From Oscarella lobularis (Eukaryota > Porifera > Homoscleromorpha > Homosclerophorida > Oscarellidae), in contig NC_089177.1 in the NCBI RefSeq assembly GCF_947507565.1, forward strand, positions 1,364,001 to 1,428,000: DNA of 64,000 nucleotides. Reading direction: 5' to 3'. Under the pieces are notes generated by a model. That model made no database searches, was not told the origin of the DNA, and was given only the letters and a program-made list of their open reading frames with translations. Shown piece after piece: positions 13,601-26,008 of this stretch. The translations under genes and the position numbers were made by a program. Every line of letters starts with the position of its first letter. The first letter of the stretch is position 1.

Positions 13601-16600
13601 CCGTAATGTGTATTTTTGATGACTCTCGGTTGTAAATGTCGACAGCAAAAACAGTCAGATTTCTTATAAGAAACGTGGCATGCACAGATAAAGAGTCTCT
13701 GATGTTTGGCTCACCTTTCAAAGTAGTCAGTTGGACTGATATCTTTGTAGGCAAGAGTAAGCAGAAGAGCCGAAATATTGAGTTCACCCGATCGAGAGAA
13801 GTTATACACTACACGACTGTAAACATGCAATTAATCAACACATATTCTAAAGATTGCATTCGGCTTACTCAAATTGAATTAGAACAGACGAAGAAATCCC
13901 ATGTCCACTGCGTAGAAAATCGGCTTCACTAACTCGAGATGAATTGTATGCAAGTTGCTTCTCATGCACAATCTACATCGATAAATATCGTAAGCATAAC
14001 GTACCGTACGTGTCCTAGTAATACTGTATACCTCTTCATCAATAGAGCTGGAGTTTCGTATTCCCTTCAAACAAACAATTACACTTTTCCAACCCTAAAG
14101 AATGTGATTAAAAATCGTAAAAAAGACTAGACTTTCTCTACCTTGTCTCCAAGCTTTCCTGTGTTCAATACGATAGACTCCGGAAATAGCCAGAGTACCG
14201 ATCCTGCTGTCGTATACTGAAGGTCAATTGACATATCACTATCCACAGTAATGTTCTGTACGTCGCAAAACACTAATAGTGACGCATAAAATAAAAATGC
14301 GGCCAAAGGTTATAACGAACAATTTCATGGTCTTACGTTTGCAGTCGGGATACGGATAATTCCATTCGCCATCGGCTTGACACGTCAGTAGATTTTCCCC
14401 GCATACTTCAAACCCATCTTCACAATGAAAGGTAACGTTGCTACCCAAAATTAAGTCAGATCCTTGAGCAAACGCAATGTTCACAAAACCGTTTACCGGC
14501 ACTACAGGATCTCCGCACCGCTCTTGATAAAAACACAGTTACAATTCGCTGCGGACGCTTGCTAGACACTTACTGATGTTGCACAACTCGCCAAAGTATC
14601 CGCTAGAGCAATTGCACACAAACCCACGTTCGTTTGATGTGCAAACTCCATGAACACACGGATTCAAGTCACAGTAATTAAAACCAATAGTCACTTGTGC
14701 AATAGCTGAAGTGGCGTTTTCATCATCCGTTGCTGCGCATTCGATCACCCGATTACCGGGTGTCAGAACGCTCTGATTGTTGTGAAAGTAGTATATAGAC
14801 ATAACGGCGGACTTATAATTTCTGACTGATGCCAAACCACCCATTATTAAAGAAACAGTGTGTGACTCAGTGCGGTTGATGTCAACGCTGAGGTCGTAAA
14901 GAGTTGTAAGCGTCTCGTTTACTCCGATGATTTCGAGAACGCCATCTGTTGCATTTCGAAGAAGACAGGTAAACTGGTTTAAATTGATGCTATCAACATC
15001 TTCTAATGTAGTCGTATTTGGAAACACCAAGAGTGGTAAGCCTTTTCGAAACGTTGCAAAAGACACCAATGATTCAGAAATAGGTAAAGCATAAGGATCA
15101 GCTTCGGGGTTGAACTGAAGAATGGGAGCATCATTAACAGGAATCACAATAATCTACAAACAAATACGTGTTTTACACCGATACATCAGACCAAAGACAA
15201 AATCCAAACCGTTGTTTGAATGACGTTCGAAGCTAATTCGTCGTCGAAAACTTGAAGTGCAAACAACCTTATGTAAAAGACAGTCGAACAAGGTAGTAGA
15301 TCATGTATCCCTTATTAAACTACTACCTGTTGTCAGACGTAAGTCTGAAAGGCTGTTCATTGCTGCTTTGAAACAGTAGACCACGGACGAAAGCTTGATA
15401 TTCTTCTTTAGTTGCGTTTCCAGTCACATTCTTTTATTTCAAATAAATTTACACTGAAATTGCATACGCGTGAAATCGTCTTACCCATTCTAGCTCTCCA
15501 TCGCTTTCGGTCATGATGATTTCTAGGTTAGATGATTGGGTAGAAAAAATGACGCTATCGTTCCTCTCATTTTGTTGTGCGCTCCTGTGCAGCCCCAGCG
15601 CTTTTACACGAGCTCTATTAATAACGTATAGCGTCAATAACGAGAAATAACGTGAACTGCGTCTCTTACTTTTGAATAAAACTGTCTTCATCTGATATTA
15701 CAAGAGACTCAAATACTGCCACCGGATCACCGTACTGAACATAGGTCTTGGATATTTCTGTTGCATTTCCATCAATTGTCAAAGATGGAGGGTCGTTTAC
15801 ATTGAAGAGATTGATTCTACATAAACGTAGCACAATTATATTGTACTGCTCTAAAATCTAAGTATTAGATTCTACCTGATGGTTGTAATTCCAATGTGTA
15901 TTCCGTCAGAAAGAGAACACTGAACGTCTCGCCGAATTAGAGGGAAAACTTCTCCAAGGAAATCATATTGAATCGTATTAAAACATTGCTCATACGCTTG
16001 GCTATTATTAGAGCCAGTTATTGTCAAGGTTCCATTGACAGTATAATACTAAAGAAGTTGGGTGAAAATCAGAATTGTATTATTTAATTAGGGTACATGT
16101 CAACATTACGTTTGTCGTGAAATAAGGACAATCAGCGCGCAGAATGTCTCTTTCCGGTAAATACGAAGAATCGTCGACTGCAGTCAAACTGCAAAATCCG
16201 TTTGGAAACTCTAGACTGATGAGCAAATAAACTAAAATTCCAAACTCTTTTAGTTGCCGTTTACGTCTCGTGATCGGCGTCAAAAATGTCAAGAGGCTTT
16301 TGAAACAGAGTTATTGGGCCTTCGCCTTCCGTAAAATTGATCGCTTGGTCTAGCCATTTTGAAAACATTACAGGAGAAAATTCGTTGTAGCGTCTTTCTT
16401 ACGATTGGGAGTTAGCACTGGACTGTTGTCGTTTATTGCAGAATGTTGTACAGTAATGTGTACTTTTGATGATTTTCGGTCGTAAATGTCAATAGCAAAA
16501 ACAGTCAAATTTCTTCTCAAAAAAAGAAGAAGTGAAATACAGGTGCACCGTCATCTATGTCTTGCTCACCTTTCAAGATAGTCAGTTGGACTGGTATCTT

Positions 16601-19600
16601 TGTAAGCAAGAGTAAAAAGAAAAGCCGAGATGTTGAGCTTGCCGTATCGATTGAAGGTATATATTACTCGACTGCAAGAATCAATATAAAGAAGAACTCT
16701 AAATATCGTACTTTTCTTACTCAAACTGAAACGAAACCGACGAAGAATTGGCATGTCCGCTGGGTGAAAAATCCGCTTCACTGACTCGGGATGAATTGAT
16801 GGCAAGTTGTTTATCATGCACAATCTATATCAATACGTATCAGAGCCTTAAGCTATTCTGTGTCAACTATACCTCTTCATCACTAGAGCTGGAGTTTCTT
16901 ATTCCCTTCAAGCAAACGATAACACTTTTCCAACCCTAAACAGAAACGGTCAAAAAATTAGAAAAAAACAATTTTCTCCACCTCGTCTCCAAGTTTTCTT
17001 GTGTCCAATACGATTGACTGTGGAAATAGCCAGAGTACCGATCCTGCTGTCGTATACTGAAGGTCAATTGGCATATCACTATCCACAGTAATGTTTTGCA
17101 CGTTGCAAAACACTAATCGTAAGTAAAAAGGAAAAAATGCAATCAAACCTAATAATGAACTATCTCAGGATCTTACGTTTGCAGTCTGGATATGGATAAT
17201 CCCATTCGCCATCGGCTTGACAGATCAGCCGATTTTTCCCACAAACCGCAAGCCCATCCTCACAACGAAAGGTAACGTTGCTACCCAAAATTAGGTCAGA
17301 CCCTTGGACAAACGCAATGTTTGCAAAACCGTTTGCCGGCACCACAGGATCTTCGCACGGTTCTGGACAAAAAGAACATAATTATAATTCGTCGACGCTG
17401 CAGACACCGACTAGTCACTTACTAAGGCATCGAGGCTCAGCTCCTGTCCAAATTCCACCCACGCATTGCCTCGATTGATTGCCTAACAACAAGTGAGTAC
17501 CGTTGCAAGAGTACGTGGCAATCACTCCGTCAGATAGAAAATTGTCACTGTATTCAATCGGATGAGAATTGACTATACTTTCCAAATCCGAGCATCCGAG
17601 GCAACGCGTCTGGAAGTCGATTATCGTTGGCGACGAGAACTTGTAACTGAATTGAAAGTCTGAGCTGCTTGCATTGTGTAGGCCACTAGAGAAGACGAAG
17701 AATGCGTCTTCAACGAGAAAATTCTCAACGTCCTGCAAGTTCGAACTGCTGAGGTTGCGTGTTATCACCACGTGCATTGTGCCGTTAATAATCCACCCTT
17801 CTGCCTTGAAAACTTTCGAATGATTCAAATAAACTGTCGATGTCCTATCGATTGACGAGACTTCGTCTCGTACGTGAAGAGACCCATCAGACTGATCAAA
17901 GTAGACTATTGACCAGTCAACCAACGCTCTGTCTGACGTATTGGTACTTAAACCAAAGCCTATCCAATGAGATTCGTTTCCAATGATCGGTCGTTTGACT
18001 TCGACTGTCAACGATTGTTCTGCAAAGTTGTATAGCCAACGAGATTCAAGGCAGGAGGATGGTACACTTGGCTTGTTGCATCCGTACATGCTGCAGTCAT
18101 TCCCTACAAAAATAATTAGAGACTTCATAAAGAAAGCAATTGATTAGACAATTTTTATTACATTTCAAAGAAGGCTTCTCAATTTCGCACAAATCGCCTT
18201 CGAATTCATCTGAGCAATTGCAGTAGAATCCATTTCCATCCAAGATGCATGTACCGTTGTTGATACAAGGATTAGACACGCAGTAGTTGAGATCGATTTC
18301 GCAAAGAGAGCCGTTGAAACCGAAATTGCATAGACACTCGAATTCACCGGAGCCCGGCTGACTGCCTTCTTTCAAGACACATCGGCCGTTGGAGGTACAG
18401 GGACAGTCGACGAGACGAATTTCGGGAGAGTATGACGAGCTCGTTCCGTTGCATTCGTCGACGGCAATAAAGGAAACGTTGTACGTTTCATTGCGGCTTG
18501 CATTGTGCGGTATAAACCACGTCCAAAGCCCATCACCGGAAAGGTCAAAAGCGTTTCCGCCGAAATCGACAACTTCGAACTGCACGGAACGATTCTCGGG
18601 ATCGTTCGCCGACAAGTTGAACTGAAATTCGTATCCCCGTAGCAATGACAACGTGCCAGGTGACGTGATCGTCGGATTTTCGTTATCTATAAAAGAATTA
18701 TTATATAGCATCGATTGCAGGCCAACGTGCCGACGGCCTCGAGGTTGTGTCAAGAAGAAATTTTCGTAATACTGTATACCAAAATTTAAGCTCGCTAATT
18801 TACTCAAGGATCGTCATCGCGTCCGGCTACGACGCTACGCGGAACAGCGCTATTCCAAACCTATTCTTTCGCTGAAACCCGTTTCATTAACTTGAGGCAA
18901 GCACTGCTGGCACCAATCAAGTGGATTCGCTTCCCTGTCTGCGAAGCAGTGGCCTCGAATCAAACACGTATTATTCTGCGAGATATTATAAGTAAGCGAA
19001 TATTTCTTCCAACTTTTGAATTCACCTTTCTGACGCAACTCCCCGCTTCTGGACAGTCGTAGCACACGGAATCAAAAGACGAATACGCCAGTGCGTCGCT
19101 GAACACTCTGCCGTCAACCGTAACGCGGACTGAAAGGTGATCCACCGGCTCCGTTTCAACTTCAACGGATTCTTCTGGCTGCACCCTGGAAGGCGGCAAT
19201 GCGCAAGTCACTTCGTAAATACTTTGAAATTGCGAAAGGACTTGAAATTCTTCCCCTGTTTCCTGAATTCAAAAGAACATTACACACACACAAAACGATC
19301 TTTTTGGCATAGGCGTACCTGTCGTTCTACTATGCAAGACAAATTTTCGTTGTTCAAGAAGCCCTCTCCTACTACAAAAGCCGTACGACATGGTTTCAAC
19401 CTTCGATCGCACACGCCGTCGTTTGTGAACGTAATGAGACTGGGCGCGGCGTTAGAGTCAATGGAACAGTCTGGGCCGGTGAAGTTGGCTTGACATATGC
19501 ACGTCGAATTGACGCATTGGCCGCGATTGCTGCAATCTCGTGGACACACAGATGACGCGATTATCGATGGCAGAGACGGCTGAACAAGAAAAAATTGACT

Positions 19601-22600
19601 TGCGTCCACTGACGTGTCATTCGTAATTGTTATGTTGGGTTTCCAGTAGTCCACGTCGTCGGCCAAACTTTCCTCGCACTGCTGCAGAACCGAATCCAAA
19701 TACGCACTTGCAGTAGACAAGTCGTCGGACAACTAGAAACGAAGATTATTACTGCATGGGACCTGAATGAGCGAGAAATTGCCGCGTGGACTTACTTTGA
19801 TGTCCTCGACGCAAGATTCAATGGTATCGTTGGAAATTGCATCGATAACGCCGTCTTCTATGCACGCTTTTGCAACAGGCGATGCTGTCAAAACACGGTT
19901 ACATTCGTCTATAGCCGCTCTTTTAGTTATGTTGCTCGGCGTCGGGAATTGAAATACAGGTGGCAAAGCCGTTGGATCGAACACGAACTCGTAGTCGTCA
20001 TCAACGTCGTCTTCGTCGGTCGGTACGTCGTCTGGTCCGGCAACGGCACGCTTGCTTCGCAGATCTTGGCCAACTTCGGTCCATTGGTTGCCAGCAAAAG
20101 CTTTCGGTTGGATGAGAAGAGACGGTAAATTTGGGCAAGTAAGCCTCCCCTGCGCAAGTGTTCCGTCTGGTTCTGTACAAGAGCAAAATCTTCCTGTCGT
20201 AGGATTGTTCTCTTCGTCCGTGTTTTCGGTATTAGTTATCGCTTGAACGACATTGGAGCTAAACAAGTTTTCAGTTTCTGGTACCCTGTGCACAAGAAAT
20301 AAAAATTATCAAACCACTCAAGCCGAATGCGAACCTCCACGAGTCAACAAAGGCATCTTTCGCGATCGATCCTGGATTCTTCGTATACGTCACGTCATTT
20401 CGACCTATCATATCGTCGTTGCGATCCCCGTTATTGTTTCCGCAAAATCCCTCTGTTTTCTCGTCGTCGTCTTCTGCCACGCGAACATAGACGCTCATTC
20501 CCCAATAGCTGGCGACAAGTTTGACCGCGGCACCCGATGGAAGTTGAACCTGACAAAATGATACTTCATCGGGAGGAATCAAAAGTACGACAGTGCGATA
20601 ACTATTACATGTTTTCAACGCACTCGTCGCGTGGCCATTTGATAACCCATGCAGCGGTCTACTACCATGCAGTAGCTTTACAGAATGTTTTTCGCACCTT
20701 ATACTCTGTTCCTGAAGGATTTTTGTAGACTCCGAAGCCTGTTTGTAATGGACCAGAGCTGTGCTTTCGAACTCTTGGAGGTATGTTGCGAATTCTTGTC
20801 TGAGGGTCTCGCTGTTGCCAAAAGCATTGATCAACCGATATGACGTCGTTGCCCTCTCGTATAGCCACACCACAGTGACAGCTCACAGTGGTGTATGAAT
20901 GACGACAGGTCCAAATTCTTGACTGAATCTATGCAAAACAATTTCTTACTGCTAGCAACAAAAAGCATTGCATGTCTATAGCGTAAGAAACATTCAATAG
21001 CGATGCTGAGGTCCAAATAATTAAAAAAATTAGTGCAAAATTGCAAGAAGCCAATTCTTCTTTAATAAAGCAGCTTCTCTGAATCCTAACTCTAACAAGC
21101 CATACCTCTAAGACTCCCATTGTTCGCTCTGGACTTTCGTTTCTCACAAGCCAAAAATCCCCAACGCCATAATAATGATAATAACTTAATTGAATTGAAC
21201 AAATGATTACAAAATACACGTTTAACGCGGACTAGCTCTTACTCTCCATCAAAAGTGGTAAAATGAGGATCTCCCGTTCCACGGCAATATGCAGCCCTTA
21301 CATTGCGTGAGGTAACCTATAAAAGCAAAGACAAAGATTAAAGATTACCAGAACAACGCTTAAGCATTAGAGTGGTAGCGCGAATAACTATAAGAACGTT
21401 AATGATTGGTATGTGCACATTTCTTCTAAACCGGTTGCTTCTGCTCGTTTTGTGCTAGAATCGTACTCTGATAGATTTTGTCTCTAGCTGAAGCCATTCA
21501 AATGGTGTCTTCTTGGCAGCAATATCCTGAAGAACAATGCTTTTGTCCACTTCGATGAAGTGATCTTGTTGACCGTCTTCAACTTGATCTCGGACGCCAG
21601 CAATTTCAAAAGTTTGAGGAGTATTCCAATTATCTTTCTCGAAACGAATTCCACAGACAGATGAAAGAATTTCGTCTTGGGCCAAAAATTGCCGGTTTCC
21701 TATAGCGATATCTAAATGACAAGTAGTGGAGCCTTCACAAACCACTGGCACAGTCGGCTTGACAACAATTTTATATTGGTTAACCGGATCATTTTCGCTG
21801 ATTATTAATGTCAGAGGGTCTACCTAAATAAAATGATTCAACATTCATTGGAGCTATTATTCAATTAGCACTAGTGCTTCTTACTGATAATCCAGCAAAA
21901 AATGCAGAGCTTCTTAGCTCAGGAGAGAAAGTAACTTGATCTTTGAATCTAGCTTTAACAATGCAGACAAGCTGCAAGATCAATATGAAAGTATTAATTA
22001 AAATCAAGAAATTTGAACGTACGTGAAAACCAATTTGAACAGAATTCAGAGGGGCATTCGGTGCTATTTCAAATATATCACGCAATGAAACCTCAGCTAG
22101 CGTTGCGTCTTCAATGACAGACGTCGTTGCTTCGACGCCGTCTTTCTCCCATGTAATGGAATAATGAACATTTTCGTCGGGACCAAAGATCTGACATTGA
22201 AATACGACTTCGTCGTGAATTGGCGTTACTTCTCTAGACGCGGGCGTAAGAAGGGGCTTCTGCTGTAATGTTGGATAGGCATCTATATCAATTGATTTTA
22301 TTAGTACGCCTCCCATGCAATGATGCGTCAGAACAGCATACCAACGCACTGCTCTCCTTGAACAATCTGATTCGTGGCGCAGCTTGGTGCACCTTGCAAA
22401 ATAAATTAAAGAGGAACGGTAAAGAATTTCTAGTGCATTCCAACGGTTATACTTGAGCAATAAGCGATGGAGCAGGCTATGGGGACAGTTAGATAGTAGA
22501 TGGTCTCTTCGCCGCACAACCGAGCGCAAACGTCTTGAGAAAAGAAGCAACAATCAATAAAGTTGATGCATCCTTTGAGTTTCTTCGTTTCTCCGGCAAC

Positions 22601-23679
22601 CGTCGGCGGATCGTCTGTAAGACTTATAGGAGCAGTGGTGCCGCAGCGACCGACGTCGACGCACTGATCGACACCGCCAACAGGATTTCGCACAGGAATG
22701 GTAAACGTATTTCCGTCATCGTCGATGAAGCGATACCATCCCTCCGTAAGGTCCGTATCGCAGATTTCCTCCCCGGAAACGACTGCCGTGTCTACTCCTC
22801 TATTCAGGACTTTCGGAATCGTTGGTATGTCGTCAACTACAAAAGCAAAAAGACAGACACATTTCTACATTGGTCTTGAATAGATAACGTCAGTGTGTAC
22901 GGTAAAAAGTTTTGTTAGTGTATCTCAATTAATAGCGCCGTTAGAGAGAAAGTTTCGAACTTAATGGAATAGGCCAATTCTAGTAAACTCACGTGTCTGG
23001 CAAGGATCGTCAGTTGGACAGTCAAACGAAGACGTTGTCGCAAAACAAACTGCAAAAAACAACGACAATTGACTATTGGCCTTAAGCGATTGCTACAACG
23101 AAGTCAAAGTGCTGGGTGCCTAAGTATTGATCAACTCCAGTTTGCCTACAAGACCAAACAAACGAATCGTGGTCTTTTCAATGTATTTTTAGAAATGGTG
23201 CAGATGCACGACCAATACTGTATAGTCCGTAAATAGCGCCCAACGTTCGGCCCAATGGATGCAGTGCAAAAGACCGGGTTCTGCGTGTGTATTGCGAGCA
23301 CGACAGGAAGACAAGGGAAGTCACCAACGTTGCTGGGTGCTACGTTGCCATGCAAAGCGGAAATCCGCCTTTTTGCATCGTGGAGATCTCCTCCGTGCAC
23401 GTTCGTGTCCTTGACCCCTCACGGAGTCTCTAGAAGTGAGCAAGTTTGAACTGGGTCTGTCGAAAAGCCTAATGCACGATACAATGATAGGTATCTTTAG
23501 CCAAAATAATGTCGGCACATAAAGACTCCTACGTTAGAGCAAGAGTAGGAGATGCACCTTCTATTATGGATAACCGAGCGAGCACTTACGTCGAGAGTTA
23601 CTGTTTTTAGGTCATCGCTATGAAATTGAGCTGCAAGTGCGCTATACGTACCGTAGACAAGAAGAAAAGTGGATAGCAT
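3817..23679 (-). CDS. giant VWDE-like secreted multidomain protein (VWD, EGF, DOMON-like, CCP, cadherin-like)
   Basis: Minus-strand gene with dozens of short exons, coding very roughly 4,000 residues. The ATG at 23679-23677 begins a signal peptide ([16 protein letters not shown]). The N-terminal part follows the order of vertebrate VWDE: D8C domain (WYRF motif, Cys pairs; 22.84-22.44 kb), Ig-like (22.3-22.0), VWD (GTGDPHF near 21.27; CGNNNGD near 20.43), EGF (19.7-19.3) and HYR/cadherin-like (18.7-18.4). Then come two or three EGFs, a DOMON-like domain, two CCPs, three repeated cadherin-like/EGF/CCP modules, a second DOMON-like domain with two CCPs, and further cadherin-like repeats to a TAG at 3819-3817. 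No membrane segment is visible at the end, so a secreted matrix protein is inferred. It could be two adjacent genes if a terminator lies between modules, but domain phase and spacing argue for one. The exact last exon is the least certain part. Confidence 0.7.
7680..8818 (-). other. second DOMON-like domain and two CCP domains of the giant gene
   Basis: The exon at about 8.81-8.16 kb codes a second DOMON-like domain ([19 protein letters not shown], then FIIRQN and ILATGKLV) followed by a CCP ending [11 protein letters not shown]. The next exon, at about 7.99-7.83 kb, codes another CCP with [11 protein letters not shown] and [11 protein letters not shown]. The same DOMON-CCP-CCP order occurs at 18.1-17.2 kb, so the whole C-terminal half looks like two rounds of one larger cassette. 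The linker [12 protein letters not shown] parallels [13 protein letters not shown] in the first cassette. Confidence 0.65.
8857..17345 (-). repeat. three tandem ~2.84-kb coding modules (cadherin-like + EGF + CCP)
   Basis: Three consecutive copies of the same exon-intron block lie head to tail: about 17.35-14.54 kb (C), 14.50-11.70 kb (B) and 11.66-8.86 kb (A). Corresponding exons sit 2,839-2,849 bp apart; for example the CCP exon starts at 17345, 14502 and 11663 on the minus strand. Each module encodes a CCP, a run of cadherin/FRAS-like strands ([11 protein letters not shown]-type, [22 protein letters not shown] motifs), a domain with [12 protein letters not shown], and a terminal EGF ([14 protein letters not shown]). 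A and B are nearly identical even in introns; C is more diverged. Confidence 0.88.
17160..18730 (-). other. HYR/cadherin-like, EGF, DOMON-like and two CCP domains of the giant gene
   Basis: The exon at about 18.69-18.15 kb codes a beta-sandwich domain ([20 protein letters not shown]), then EGF-type units [25 protein letters not shown] and a terminal DLCEI. The exon at 18.10-17.42 kb codes a DOMON-like domain ([17 protein letters not shown]) and a first CCP/sushi domain ending [10 protein letters not shown]. The exon at 17.36-17.17 kb codes a second CCP ([18 protein letters not shown]). The DOMON assignment rests on the predicted strand pattern and the IGFGLS motif, not on heme-ligand residues, so the name is likely rather than certain. 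Confidence 0.65.
18850..23679 (-). other. VWDE-like N-terminal core of the giant gene
   Basis: This block holds the part that resembles VWDE end to end. Exon 1 codes the signal peptide. A short Cys-rich exon follows near 23.04 kb ([16 protein letters not shown]). The D8C exon at 22.84-22.44 kb has [19 protein letters not shown] and a C-terminal AYC. Ig-like strands lie at 22.26-22.05 kb (ITWEKDG), and a beta-rich linker at 21.98-21.46 kb. The VWD domain is split over exons at 21.28-20.30 kb. An acidic, furin-site-like linker (RSKRAVAG near 20.05 kb) precedes an EGF ([11 protein letters not shown], 19.55-19.46 kb) and the conserved [11 protein letters not shown] motif near 19.43 kb. The RSKR motif suggests proprotein cleavage, which is inference. 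Confidence 0.72.
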
Positions 23680-24696
23680 GCCGATTTATCCACGAATTTG
23701 CGTCAGGAATTGACGGTGCGCTGAAACAATGAGCCTTTACCGTCGTGTCTGGAGGCTATGTCTGCTTCAGATCCTTGGCTAATCTGATATAGCACGTAAG
23801 CAGATGCAGAAATTAAGAAAATTGAAATTTAGTGAAACAGAAAGCGGACCTCACATCCTGAGAAACACGGAAGTGTGGCAAACGTCCGGGTGTAGCAAAG
23901 GTCTCGTAAAGTAGCGTATTTTTAGAGCCCGTGCTTTTGTGATGCAGTCACGTACAATAGCAAACTTAGGATGGCTTCACCAAATGCCAACCTAAAAATC
24001 AAAACGCGTGACCATATACGTATTTAGGGGCTAGGGCTAGAACACTCTTACGAGCACGCCGCCACAGGGTAGCAATGTGTATGGCAGATGTCATGCATTA
24101 CATTTGGCACCGTGTCTTACCTTAGCATCCTGCATTCCGAATCTGCATCTGCCACTGACTTGCAGGAAGCACACTCGACAGGAAACGCAAAGCTAACCTA
24201 TGCAATGCAACCAGTAAAGCGAATTCGCGTGAGGCTGTCCGTACGTGTTTCGGAACGATCACATTTTCGCGAGTGCTTTTCAGAGAGAGAGAGAACGACT
24301 CTTGCGAGAATTCAGCGCTCACAGACCATAATTGATGGGGCTTCCTTGAATTCTTCGAGCAAGTGCCCGCGGCCTTACATCTAACGTTTCGTTTGTATTT
24401 ATTCATAACCGAACTTCGCTCCCCACCGTGGGCTCCTGCGTATCTTTCCGCGCGTGCCACGGCATATCCGCCTTCTTTCTATAAGCACGCTATAACAAGT
24501 TTACTTCCAAGGATTCCGAGTTGCACTCACCCGCGAAATTGTGACCGCGAACCGAGCCTCGATGCGTTGACGTGACAAGGTTCCTCGCGCATGGCGATGA
24601 TTGCTTTTTGGCGTGCATTGATCATAATTTTAGTCGGCGATTGGATTGCGATTCCCTGTACGGCGTACGCCTTTGACAACGTCGCCTTTGTCTTCC
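23680..24696. other. upstream region of the giant gene
   Basis: About 1 kb with no supported exon. It should contain the promoter and 5' UTR of the minus-strand VWDE-like gene, but I see no clear TATA box at the usual distance from 23679. Confidence 0.4.
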
Positions 24697-25607
24697 CAGG
24701 GGGGGTTGATCGTTAGCGCACTAGGCAGCCACGCCCTTTCTAAAAGTTCGTTTTTCTGCGCTTCACGATTCTTTCTGTGCCACCTAAACATAATGGTAAG
24801 TTTCTTTGGCCAATAGAAATGGTTCAAGATTAATTCCAATGCTTGCGTGCGCTTTTTGCGGGACTTCGTCGTCCGTGTCTAAAACAGCTCTGTGACCTTC
24901 GTTGCGTTTTGCTATGAGATTTTGGTCCATCGCAATCTTTGCTTTAGGCTTCCATAAGGCCTGCCATAGCTCGTGGCGCCGAATTTGCTCTGTCCTTTAC
25001 GAACATTCGGTCCGCTTTAGGCGATGGCCTCAGCAAATGCTCTAAGCCGTGTTCGTTAGGCCAGCCCTGAGTGAGAGTGTCGCAGAGAGCTTAAGATCTT
25101 CCTCCTGCATCCAGGGCTTCCAAGCAAATTGTCTCTTTCTAAGTTCTTTGACGGGGCGTGGTACGTCTCGAAGCTGCCTTGTAGCGCTTTCCGCAGTTTG
25201 ACGCCGTTGTTTGGAAGACAGGGTGAAGCCGGTAGGCGTTAGTTCTACGCGATTACGCTTCATCCGCGCGACTCTAGCGGCAACCTGAGCTTCGATAGAT
25301 GCCATATCGCCTACATTCTGTATGAAAAATGCAAAAGGAAAGGCGCCACGAGTCACGGCGTAAAGCGTCATGGTATAACGAAGCTGAATTCTCACGGAGA
25401 TCTAAAAGCTTCAATGGAAATCGCGAGAACGGAGGCGTTTTTGCGGTTGGTTGTGTTCGATAGCAGACAAGTCTGTGGCCGACATCAGTGGCCACCTTGT
25501 CGACAACGATCACATACACGCACTAAAAATAATAGGCGACTGCGGAAAAACGTTCGCTTTTGGACGAGGTTACCGAAGCCTAGTGCGCTAACGATCAACC
25601 CCCCCTG
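24697..25607. mobile_element. 911-bp DNA transposon with 30-bp perfect TIRs and 9-bp target duplication
   Basis: The first 30 bases (24697-24726, starting CAGGGGGGGTTGATCG) are an exact inverted copy of the last 30 (25578-25607). Both ends are directly bordered by TTGTCTTCC (24688-24696 and 25608-25616), a perfect 9-bp target-site duplication. The arms continue imperfectly for some tens of bases (an ACG/TCGTTTTTC block). Internal open frames (for example 25042-25395, minus) show no transposase motif that I recognise, so this is probably a non-autonomous copy. A 9-bp duplication fits Mutator-like elements; CAGGG-type ends are also seen in hAT elements, whose duplications are 8 bp. The superfamily is therefore open. 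Confidence 0.85.
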
Positions 25608-26008
25608 TTGTCTTCCGCTAATCTCAATACCGTGCGCTAACAGCTTTTCGTCCGCAAGGTAGAGCTGCTCGACATTGCAGCATCTACAAGTATGATGGAA
25701 GGGCTTCAAGCGGAGACACGAGACACAGAGGCATGCGCGAAGCGTTCAGTTTTTGGGGTCTCGGGTTGTCGCTTTTTTTCTTGACTTGCTCCACTTCGTT
25801 TCGAAGAGCATTTATTCAGTCTGAAGGTGATATGCCACGATCGTGACCACTTTTGACGCGCTCAAAACTCTCATTTTCACATTTATGTCAAATGCAGCAT
25901 GAATGCAGTTCCTCTAAAATCTGATCAACGAGTCTATTGATGGAATTTTGAGACAAACAAATAAGAAAGAACTTTTAGTAAGTCACTTCATCGCAAGACA
26001 AAGTTCAT
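25608..26008. other. intergenic, nothing recognised
   Basis: About 400 bp between the transposon and the stop codon of the EGF/FAM171-like gene. It should contain that gene's 3' UTR; I see no coding or structural signal. Confidence 0.4.

Noticed and set aside
25042-25395. 117-codon minus-strand frame inside the transposon, considered as a transposase
   Set aside because: No catalytic DDE/DDD pattern or family motif is visible and the element is only 911 bp long.
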